Part shown: piece after piece, positions 1 to 5,108 of the stretch
Position numbering within the stretch: position 1 is the first letter of the stretch
How the letters are laid out: every line of letters starts with the position of its first letter
Source: Actinomycetes bacterium
Lineage (GTDB): Bacteria; Actinomycetota; Aquicultoria; SURF-47; JAUUWJ01
Reading direction: 5' to 3'
Assembly: GCA_030589175.1 (NCBI GenBank)
Contig: JAUUWJ010000036.1
Span: 1-6,878, forward strand
Length of the DNA: 6,878 nt
Notes under the pieces: generated by a model
Databases searched by the model: none
What the model was told of the DNA's origin: nothing
Seen by the model: the letters and a program-made list of their open reading frames with translations, nothing else
Made by a program: the position numbers and the translations under genes

Positions 1-1
1 A

Positions 2-31
2 AAATTCAAAACAAGTAAGACTTTGTGGTAA
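2..31 (+). CDS. Possible 3' end of an upstream gene, perhaps ribosomal protein S21
   Basis: One reading frame open from the window edge ends at the TAA at 29-31 and gives the tail KFKTSKTLW. Many Bacillota S21 proteins end in a basic stretch such as RKRKFK, and rpsU very often lies directly upstream of yqeY. A 3' fragment of rpsU is therefore reasonable by context. Only nine residues are visible, the final six match nothing I recognise, and two other frames also run in from the edge and stop soon (16-18 and 46-48). The identity is an inference from neighbourhood more than from sequence. Confidence 0.25.
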   Translation, partial: KFKTSKTLW

Positions 32-80
32 CAATGATAAATCGAATTAAAAAGCTCGAACGAAAATCTTAAAGAAAGGT

Positions 81-138
81 TTGAAATTAGGATTTTGAAA
101 TTGTTTAGAATTTAGATATTAGAATTTTGGATTTCTAC
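81..138. repeat. Degenerate AT-rich repeat with 7/14-base period
   Basis: The leader before yqeY contains TTGAAATT at 81-88 and again at 95-102, exactly 14 bases apart, and TTAGAATTT at 105-113 and again at 119-127, also 14 bases apart. A related TTAGGATTTT sits at 87-96. Split into heptamers from 104, the units are TTTAGAA, TTTAGAT, ATTAGAA and TTTTGGA. The block has no open frame of note and no obvious promoter or terminator. It looks like a decayed short tandem repeat family rather than a regulatory site. Confidence 0.55.
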
Positions 139-140
139 CG

Positions 141-147
141 AAGGGAG
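141..147 (+). promoter_or_regulatory. Ribosome binding site of yqeY
   Basis: AAGGGAG lies four bases before the ATG at 152. It is one of the few clear Shine-Dalgarno sites in the window and supports that start codon. Confidence 0.7.
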
Positions 148-151
148 CTAT

Positions 152-601
152 ATGACTTTGATTGATGAAATAAAGAATGATTTAAAGCAAAGTATGCTTG
201 CCAAAGAAAAAATAAAGACTTCGACTTTAAGACTTCTCATTTCTTCCATTCACAATAGAGAAATTGAAAAGGGCGAAGAGCTAAAAGAAGATGAGATTCT
301 AGCAGTTACAAGCTCCGAAGTTAAGAAGAGAAGGGAATCCGTTGAAGAATACAAAAAAGCCGAACGAGAAGAATTAGCTCAAAAAGAAGAAGATGAAATA
401 AAAGTCCTCCAAAAATATCTCCCGGAGCAATTATCCGATGCAGAATTAGAAGAGATGACGAAGGCGGCAATAACAGAAACAGAGTCTTCCGGCAAAAAAG
501 ATATCGGAAAAGTAATGCAAAACTTAATGCCTAAAGTAAAGGGAAGAGCTGACGGCAGAAAAATAAATCAAATAGCGATAAAGCTGCTTGTTGATAAATA
601 G
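152..601 (+). CDS. yqeY: YqeY / GatB-tail-like domain protein
   Basis: This is a small soluble protein of the YqeY family (149 residues; family members are usually about 145-155). The fold resembles the helical C-terminal tail domain of GatB, the subunit of tRNA-dependent amidotransferase that contacts tRNA. A role in tRNA-related chemistry is often proposed, but the molecular function is not established. Family landmarks are present: LRLLISSIHNREIEKG near residues 26-41, YLPEQLSD at 89-96, and the C-terminal DIGKVMQNLMPKVKGRADG at 117-135, which matches the family's most conserved block. The protein is rich in Lys and Glu and has no membrane segment. The start is set by a good ribosome binding site. 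It appears separate from the phoH operon, because a 115-base gap with its own promoter follows. The family call is secure; the biological role is unknown. Confidence 0.93.
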   Translation: MTLIDEIKNDLKQSMLAKEKIKTSTLRLLISSIHNREIEKGEELKEDEILAVTSSEVKKRRESVEEYKKAEREELAQKEEDEIKVLQKYLPEQLSDAELEEMTKAAITETESSGKKDIGKVMQNLMPKVKGRADGRKINQIAIKLLVDK

Positions 602-624
602 AAAAGTTTAAGTTTTACTTGCAT

Positions 625-638
625 AATCATCGATGATT
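625..638. promoter_or_regulatory. Perfect 14-base palindrome upstream of the phoH promoter
   Basis: AATCATCGATGATT is identical to its own reverse complement. It begins 24 bases after the yqeY stop codon and ends 43 bases before the proposed -35 box of phoH. With no loop to spare and no T-run after it, it is a poor terminator. A dimeric regulator site is the more natural reading, but I cannot match it to a known operator. Confidence 0.4.
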
Positions 639-681
639 TCAAATCCGGCAAAAATAATTATTCAATATTAGTCATAAGCAG

Positions 682-710
682 TTAACTATGTTATGTAAAA
701 AAGTTATAAT
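682..710 (+). promoter_or_regulatory. Promoter for a leaderless phoH transcript
   Basis: TATAAT at 705-710 is a perfect -10 consensus. TTAACT at 682-687 matches four of six positions of the -35 consensus, with the ideal 17-base spacer between them. Bases 711-716 are GACCCC and the phoH ATG begins at 717, so the purine at the normal distance from the -10 box (about 7 bases) is the A of the start codon itself. No Shine-Dalgarno sequence precedes the gene. Together these predict transcription starting at or next to the start codon. The promoter elements are seen in the sequence; the leaderless reading is inferred. Confidence 0.65.
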
Positions 711-716
711 GACCCC

Positions 717-1664
717 ATGAAAATAACAGAAAAATTAATAAAAATAGAAAACCATAAAGACATGATCAACATTCTCGGTCACCACGATAAATTGCTCAAA
801 CTTATTGAAGAACAATTCGATAGCGATATTATGGTGCGCGGCAATCAGATTAAAATAAAAGGAAGTGCCGAAGAAGTGGAAACCGTGGCTACTGTTTTCC
901 AGGAATTAATAAAGCTGATAGAAGCCGGACGAGAAATTAATGCTGCAAATATTGGTAAAACAATTGACTTAGTTAAAGAAGACGTTTATCCAAGTGAACT
1001 AACGAAAGAGGCAATAGTAGTTCATCAAGGAAAAGCTATAGCTCCTCAGACTAAAGGCCAAAAGAAGTATTTAGAAGAAATTAGCAAGAATACCGTGACG
1101 TTTTCAATCGGCCCTGCCGGAACCGGAAAAACATATCTGGCTATGGCTTGGGCGGTTCGTGCTCTTAAACTGAAAATAATAAGCCGGGTGATTTTAACGC
1201 GTCCGGCTGTTGAAGCGGGAGAAAAATTAGGCTTTTTGCCGGGGACACTTTATGAAAAAGTAGATCCTTACCTACGTCCTTTATATGATGCTTTATACGA
1301 CATGATGGAAGTTGAAAAATTCCAGGCTTATTTAGAGCGAGGAACAATAGAAGTTGCTCCACTAGCTTATATGCGCGGTCGAACTTTGAACAATGCTCTG
1401 ATAATTTTAGATGAAGCTCAAAATACTTCACCGGAGCAAATGAAAATGTTTCTCACTCGTTTAGGCTTCGGTTCAAAGATGATAATCACGGGAGACGTAA
1501 CGCAGGTCGATCTTCCGTCAAGTGGTGGCTCGGGGCTTATCAAAGTGCAAAATATTTTGGTGGGCGTAAAAGGAATCAGCTTTGTGCACCTTGGTGCAAA
1601 AGACGTAGTTCGTCATAAGTTAGTTCAAAATATAGTTGAAGCATACAAGGAATATGAAAGTTAA
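717..1664 (+). CDS. phoH: PhoH-family ATPase (PhoH-like / YbeZ type)
   Basis: This is a cytoplasmic P-loop NTPase of the PhoH / YbeZ family, 315 residues, typical for the single-domain form. Residues 1-75 form the family's N-terminal region, including the conserved ARGN-like stretch VRGNQIKIKG at 40-49. The ATPase core has Walker A GPAGTGKT at 132-139, the TRPAVEAGEKLGFLPG block at 161-176, the MRGRTLNNA motif at 219-227, Walker B LDEAQ at 231-235, and the NTSPEQMKMFLTRLGFGSK and ITGDVTQVDLP blocks after it. PhoH proteins are thought to act on RNA, possibly as helicases; YbeZ is a genetic and physical partner of the YbeY RNase, and ybeY is the next gene here. The start has a perfect -10 box six bases away and no Shine-Dalgarno site. 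The stop lies 39 bases before ybeY. All key motifs are intact. Confidence 0.95.
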   Translation: MKITEKLIKIENHKDMINILGHHDKLLKLIEEQFDSDIMVRGNQIKIKGSAEEVETVATVFQELIKLIEAGREINAANIGKTIDLVKEDVYPSELTKEAIVVHQGKAIAPQTKGQKKYLEEISKNTVTFSIGPAGTGKTYLAMAWAVRALKLKIISRVILTRPAVEAGEKLGFLPGTLYEKVDPYLRPLYDALYDMMEVEKFQAYLERGTIEVAPLAYMRGRTLNNALIILDEAQNTSPEQMKMFLTRLGFGSKMIITGDVTQVDLPSSGGSGLIKVQNILVGVKGISFVHLGAKDVVRHKLVQNIVEAYKEYES

Positions 1665-1703
1665 TAAAACCCTCCTTGAAGTAATTGCCCTTTTCTAAGA
1701 TCG

Positions 1704-2147
1704 ATGGAGATCCTAATAAGTGACAGGCAAAAAATAAATCTGGTTAAAAGAGCAGTTAAAGATTTAGGAATCTACACCTTAAATCAACTCAAACACGAAA
1801 AGGATTCAGAGCTTAGTATAAGCTTTGTTCTCCCGGCCGAAATAAGGAAATTGAATAAGCGCTTTCGCGGAAAGGATGCTTCCATAGAAGTTCTCTCCTT
1901 TTTTCTTAAAGATGAAGAGGCAGGAAATAATATGCTTGGAGAAATCGTTATATGTCCGAAAGAAGTTAAGGCTAGATGTACAAGCAATAGGGAAATGGTT
2001 AACCATAGAATCGGATTATTGCTTGTTCACTCGATATTACATTTGACCGGCTATAGCCATAGAAATGATAAAGATGCTAAAGTTATGGCAGAGAAAGAAG
2101 AAAATTTACTAGATGGTTTCGGATATAAGAAGTTGACGTTTATATGA
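1704..2147 (+). CDS. ybeY: Endoribonuclease YbeY
   Basis: YbeY is a single-strand-specific metallo-endoribonuclease needed for 16S rRNA 3'-end maturation and late ribosome quality control; it usually sits beside phoH, as here. The protein is 147 residues, within the family range. The zinc-binding signature is intact: H109, H113 and H119 in HSILHLTGYSH. The central block is recognisable but divergent: NKRFRGKD at 51-58 is followed by IEVLSFF where most family members have TDVLSFP, and the usual GYDH is GYSH here. The LGEIVICPKEV block at 78-88 is present. The ATG at 1704 gives the expected N terminus (MEILISDRQ), yet no Shine-Dalgarno site precedes it. The last four bases overlap the next gene as ATGA, which suggests translational coupling. 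Confidence 0.93.
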   Translation: MEILISDRQKINLVKRAVKDLGIYTLNQLKHEKDSELSISFVLPAEIRKLNKRFRGKDASIEVLSFFLKDEEAGNNMLGEIVICPKEVKARCTSNREMVNHRIGLLLVHSILHLTGYSHRNDKDAKVMAEKEENLLDGFGYKKLTFI

Positions 2148-2863
2148 AGCAGAAAAGAAGCCTCATAGAGAGCTTCAACAACGCTATCGAAGGTTTAATC
2201 TACGTATTAAGAACTCAGCGCAATATGCAAATAGAATTTTTGTTGGCTTTTCTTGTCCTTATACTTAGTCTTTTCCTAGGAATCCAAAAGCTGGAGTTTA
2301 TAGCATTATTATTTGCGGCTTTCTTTGTTCTGATAGCAGAGCTTGTGAATACTGCACTCGAAGCCTCTATAGATGTAGTTGCGACCACTTATGACCCATT
2401 GGCAAAGATTGCAAAAGATGTAGCAGCGGCAGCAGTTTTGCTATCCAGCATAAATGCAATAGTGATAGGAATAATAATATTTCATGATAAATTAAACGCT
2501 TGGACTGTAGATTTAGTAAAGGCGCTACGTTCTCCCAACAAGCTATATATCACCATCGTAAGTCTTTTCACTGTATTAATTCTGGTAATTGTAGTGAAAA
2601 CTTTTAAGGGACAGCATAGTTTTCTTAAAGGCGGTTGGATTAGCGGTCACAGCGCCCTAGCGTTTTCAATGTTAACGGCAATAGTATTTGCAACGGAGAG
2701 CGGTATAGTCTTTGTTTTAGGCTTGATTATGGCTTTGCTTGTGTGTCAAAGTCGCCTTGAAACAAAGATTCACACGGGAAGAGAAGTCATAACAGGTGCT
2801 CTAATGGGTTTCATGGTGACTTTATTGATCTTTCAAATTTTCGGGAGGCCTATTGGAAGTTAG
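2144..2863 (+). CDS. Fusion of undecaprenol kinase (DgkA family) and PAP2 phosphatase
   Basis: This is a 239-residue integral membrane protein with two lipid-phosphate domains. Residues 1-115 are a DgkA/undecaprenol kinase domain, with an amphipathic N terminus, membrane helices near 31-46, 50-68 and 95-113, and the catalytic signature E66, N69, E73, D77 (ELVNTALEASID) plus K91-D92. Residues 133-235 are a PAP2 domain with SGH at 167-169, SR at 203-204, H210 and E214. The first PAP2 motif (K-x6-RP) is not recognisable, PSGH reads ISGH, and the final acidic residue is Glu instead of Asp; the Glu also occurs in related fusions as I recall them. Gram-positive DgkA homologues phosphorylate undecaprenol, and PAP2 enzymes can dephosphorylate undecaprenyl-PP, so both halves could feed the C55-P carrier pool for the cell wall. 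It overlaps ybeY by four bases and the next gene by eleven. Domain calls are firm; PAP2 activity is less certain. Confidence 0.88.
   Translation: MKQKRSLIESFNNAIEGLIYVLRTQRNMQIEFLLAFLVLILSLFLGIQKLEFIALLFAAFFVLIAELVNTALEASIDVVATTYDPLAKIAKDVAAAAVLLSSINAIVIGIIIFHDKLNAWTVDLVKALRSPNKLYITIVSLFTVLILVIVVKTFKGQHSFLKGGWISGHSALAFSMLTAIVFATESGIVFVLGLIMALLVCQSRLETKIHTGREVITGALMGFMVTLLIFQIFGRPIGS
2843..2848 (+). promoter_or_regulatory. Ribosome binding site that fixes a TTG start
   Basis: GGGAGG lies inside the end of the dgkA-PAP2 gene, four bases before TTG at 2853. It is the strongest Shine-Dalgarno match in the window and supports the unusual TTG start of the CorC-like gene, because no in-frame ATG occurs near the expected N terminus. 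Confidence 0.7.
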
Positions 2864-4151
2864 CGCGATTCTCTCCATCATAGGACTTGTGGTTTTGATA
2901 ATATTGTCGGCTCTTACATCGGCAACAGAAACTGCGATTACAGCGGTTAATAGAATCAAGGTAAAACAAAAAGCCGAAGAAGGATTATCCAGCGCAAAAA
3001 TTCTAGAAAAGCTATACTCGCATCCTGGTCGTTTTTTGGCAACTATTCTTTTTATTAATACTCTAGTAAACATCGGATCGGCAGCATTAGCAACCTCTAT
3101 TGCCGCTCGCTACGTTGCTTATCCGGCTGCAGTAGCTACGGGTGTTATGACATTTGTAATATTGGTTTTTGCCGAGATATCACCGAAAACTTTTGCTGTT
3201 CAAAAAGCTGATATTGCTTTTAAGCTAGCTAAACCATTAAAAATTGTGGACATTGTTCTATATCCGGTAGTAAGAGTTCTTATCTTAACGGCAAATCTGA
3301 TCCTTAAACTCTTTGGAGTTAAAAGTATGAAGCAGGGGCCGTTTGTAACTGAAGAAGAGATTCGGATGATGGTATCGGTCGGTGAGGAAGAAGGTGTTAT
3401 TCAAGAACAAGAACGGGAAATGATCGACTCCATATTTGAGTTCGGTGACACGATTGTTAAAGAAGTAATGGTACCGAGAATGGACATGATGGCGGTATCT
3501 AATAAGGATACGGTTTCGAAAATCTTAAAACTCATACTTCATGAAGGCTTTTCAAGGATTCCGATTTTTGAGAAAACAATAGACAATGTGATCGGTATAG
3601 TTTATGCCCGGGATCTTTTAGTCCGTTATGGCAAGGGAGAGAAAGAAGTCAGTTTGAAAAAACTGATAAGACCGGCTTATTATGTCCCGGAAACCATGAA
3701 GGTAATTGATTTACTAAAAGAGCTTCAACGAAGAAAAATTCACATGGCTATAGTTGTCGATGAGTATGGGGGTACGGCCGGCCTAGTGACAATAGAGGAT
3801 TTGCTTGAAGAGATAGTCGGTGAAATATTCGATGAATACGATTTTGAGGAAGTACTTATTGAGCGTATAGATGATAAAAACGTTAGAGTAGAGGCTAAAG
3901 TCGATCTCGATGAGATTAACGAAATACTGGAAATTGATTTGCCTGAGGCCGAATATGAGTCAATAGGAGGCTTTGTGGTAGATTTATTTGGGAAAATACC
4001 TTCCCCCGGAGACAAAATTGATTATAATAACCTTACCTTTACTGTTGAGAAAGTCATAAAACACAGAGTATATAAAATTTTGATAACAAAAAAAGAAGGC
4101 AAAGAAGAAAATGAAGAAGATGAAAACGATAAACGAGAAAATAACAAGTGA
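2853..4151 (+). CDS. CorC/HlyC (CNNM-type) membrane protein with CBS pair
   Basis: This 432-residue protein has the full architecture of the CNNM/CorC family, often annotated as hemolysin; bacterial members are linked to Mg2+ (or Co2+) export. Residues 1-190 are a DUF21/CNNM membrane domain with hydrophobic segments near 5-22, 62-82, 92-108 and 130-154, the SATETA motif at 23-28 and EISPK at 108-112. Residues 200-330 hold two CBS domains, including EVMVPRMDMMAV at 204-215 and the signature VVDEYGGTAGLVTIEDLLEE at 301-320. Residues 333-412 are the CorC_HlyC C-terminal domain (IGGFVVDLFG at 371-380). The last 20 residues are a charged Lys/Glu/Asp/Asn tail. The start is TTG behind a strong GGGAGG site. 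It overlaps the upstream gene by 11 bases and cdd by 41. The hemolysin label is probably a misnomer; transport direction and ion are inferred from the family. Confidence 0.92.
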   Translation: MEVSAILSIIGLVVLIILSALTSATETAITAVNRIKVKQKAEEGLSSAKILEKLYSHPGRFLATILFINTLVNIGSAALATSIAARYVAYPAAVATGVMTFVILVFAEISPKTFAVQKADIAFKLAKPLKIVDIVLYPVVRVLILTANLILKLFGVKSMKQGPFVTEEEIRMMVSVGEEEGVIQEQEREMIDSIFEFGDTIVKEVMVPRMDMMAVSNKDTVSKILKLILHEGFSRIPIFEKTIDNVIGIVYARDLLVRYGKGEKEVSLKKLIRPAYYVPETMKVIDLLKELQRRKIHMAIVVDEYGGTAGLVTIEDLLEEIVGEIFDEYDFEEVLIERIDDKNVRVEAKVDLDEINEILEIDLPEAEYESIGGFVVDLFGKIPSPGDKIDYNNLTFTVEKVIKHRVYKILITKKEGKEENEEDENDKRENNK

Positions 4152-4539
4152 GCTAATTAAAGCGGCCAGAAAAGTAAGAGAGAACGCCTATGCTCCGTAC
4201 TCTAATTTCGCCGTAGGCGCTGCCGTTCTCTGTGAAGGCGACAAGATATTTGAAGGATGCAATGTCGAAAATGTAGCCTTGGGTATCTCGATTTGCGCGG
4301 AAAGAAGTGCAATAGTAAAAGCTTTCTCCGAGGGCTGCAAAAATATCAAAGCCATTGCCATTGTTGCCGATTCCAACGAACCGGCAGCTCCTTGCGGTAT
4401 TTGCCGGCAGGTATTTTATGAATTTAATCCCAAGATGAGCGTTATTCTGGCAAACCTCGATGGTAAAGTAATAATTAGAAATGTAGAAAACTTACTACCT
4501 CATGCCTTTGAACGTGTTCGCACAAAGAAAGAGTCTTAA
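4111..4539 (+). CDS. cdd: Cytidine deaminase
   Basis: This is a homotetrameric-type cytidine deaminase of 142 residues (family usually 130-140), converting cytidine and deoxycytidine to uridine and deoxyuridine in pyrimidine salvage. The zinc site is complete: C62-A63-E64 with the catalytic Glu64, and PCGICRQ at 94-100 supplying Cys95 and Cys98. Substrate-pocket motifs YAPYSNFAVGAA (27-38) and GCNVENVALGISICAE (49-64) are standard, and the C terminus has LLPHAF. Its first 41 bases overlap the CorC-like gene. Two starts are possible, ATG at 4111 or at 4120; both give acceptable N termini, and purine-rich sequence (GAAGG at 4095-4099, then AAGAAG) makes the ribosome site ambiguous. A cdd gene next to dgkA is a common arrangement in Bacillota, where era usually follows; here an acetyltransferase follows instead. 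Confidence 0.95.
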   Translation: MKKMKTINEKITSELIKAARKVRENAYAPYSNFAVGAAVLCEGDKIFEGCNVENVALGISICAERSAIVKAFSEGCKNIKAIAIVADSNEPAAPCGICRQVFYEFNPKMSVILANLDGKVIIRNVENLLPHAFERVRTKKES

Positions 4540-4540
4540 C

Positions 4541-4556
4541 AAAGGAAGCTTCCTCC
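4541..4556 (+). promoter_or_regulatory. Ribosome binding site within a 12-base palindrome
   Basis: AAAGGAAG at 4541-4548 is a good Shine-Dalgarno site eight bases before the ATG at 4557. It forms the left half of a perfect palindrome, AGGAAGCTTCCT at 4543-4554. As RNA this allows only a four-base-pair stem with a four-base loop, so any masking of the ribosome site would be weak. Confidence 0.5.
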
Positions 4557-5009
4557 ATGGCTCTTAAGTTCACGAGGCTAAAAGAGCTTGATCAAAAAAA
4601 CTTGCTTAAGCTTGAGAATCTAGAAAAGATTATTTTTAAGAAAGCGGCCTTAAATCGTTACCACCTTCCCGTAATCGCCCGATATGGTTATCTTTTCGCT
4701 CTTTTCTTAGAAGATAATATAGTAGGAGAGGCTTCGTTTATAAGGCAAGAGAAAAATGTTTTTTTAGTCGGATTATGGATTGTTGCAGAAAGAAGAGGTA
4801 AAGGCTTAGGCTCACTGTTAATGTCAGAATCGATAGCTTATCTTAAAAAAAGTGGTTTTGAAACGGTAGAGCTTACGGTTGAAAAAGACAATACTTCTGC
4901 AATAAAGCTATATGAAAAAATCGGCTTTAGAAAAACTGAAGATTTACCTTCTTTTTATGGGCCCTCACAATCAAGGCTACTTTTCAGAGCTAATCTGTTA
5001 GAATATTAA
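4557..5009 (+). CDS. GNAT-family N-acetyltransferase
   Basis: This is a 150-residue single-domain GNAT acetyltransferase, predicted to be cytoplasmic and to use acetyl-CoA. The acetyl-CoA pyrophosphate loop is clear at 80-85 (RGKGLG, following WIVAER). The downstream motif N112-x2-A115-x2-LY-x3-GF at 123-124 is the usual motif B of amine acetyltransferases. The N-terminal third (residues 1-60) is the variable substrate side and gives no specific hint, so the acceptor could be a small amine, an antibiotic or a protein N terminus. It resembles general RimI-like proteins in motif layout, but I would not name it rimI. It starts 17 bases after the cdd stop behind a Shine-Dalgarno site, so co-transcription with cdd is likely. 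It occupies the place where era often follows cdd. Confidence 0.88.
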   Translation: MALKFTRLKELDQKNLLKLENLEKIIFKKAALNRYHLPVIARYGYLFALFLEDNIVGEASFIRQEKNVFLVGLWIVAERRGKGLGSLLMSESIAYLKKSGFETVELTVEKDNTSAIKLYEKIGFRKTEDLPSFYGPSQSRLLFRANLLEY

Positions 5010-5012
5010 AAG

Positions 5013-5107
5013 CTGTCGGTTGCCAGTTCGCAGTTCCTAAATTCTGATAAAAATCTCTTTAGTTAATGGAGTCTGGCAACTAGCAAATGACAACTGATAA
5101 CTGATGC
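5013..5107. repeat. Inverted array of degenerate heptamers (TTRYCAG / CTGRYAA)
   Basis: The 99-base gap before mgtE is built largely of 7-base units. The left half reads CTGTCGG (5013), TTGCCAG (5020), TTCGCAG (5027) and TTCCTAA (5034). The right half reads CTGGCAA (5073), CTAGCAA (5080), ATGACAA (5087), CTGATAA (5094) and CTGATGC (5101). The right-hand consensus CTGRYAA is the reverse complement of the left-hand consensus TTRYCAG, so the block is an inverted repeat with a 32-base AT-rich centre. The outermost strong match is GTTGCCAG (5019-5026) with CTGGCAAC (5073-5080), eight perfect pairs. No T-run follows, so it is not a standard terminator. Confidence 0.7.
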
Positions 5108-5108
5108 C

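Noticed and set aside
34..72. Short open frame starting at ATG 34 (12 codons)
   Set aside because: No ribosome site, no recognisable product, and such short frames are common by chance.
653..662. Palindrome AATAATTATT before the phoH promoter
   Set aside because: A short AT-only palindrome is expected by chance in this composition; at most it could act as an UP-like element.
1165..1431. Minus-strand open frames inside phoH, ybeY, corC, cdd and mgtE
   Set aside because: Each lies entirely or mostly opposite a confidently identified gene, shows no family motif and has no ribosome site; they are shadows of coding sequence.
5020..5048. Promoter for mgtE (TTGCCA, 17 bases, TCTGAT)
   Set aside because: The -10 match is poor (four of six) and both boxes fall inside the repeat array, so the match is probably coincidental.
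5019..5080. Rho-independent terminator after the GNAT gene
   Set aside because: The eight-pair stem has a 46-base loop and no downstream T-run, and the stem is better explained by the opposed heptamer units.
5010..5108. Mg2+-sensing M-box riboswitch before mgtE
   Set aside because: The gap is too short and shows only repeat units; no conserved M-box segments can be seen.
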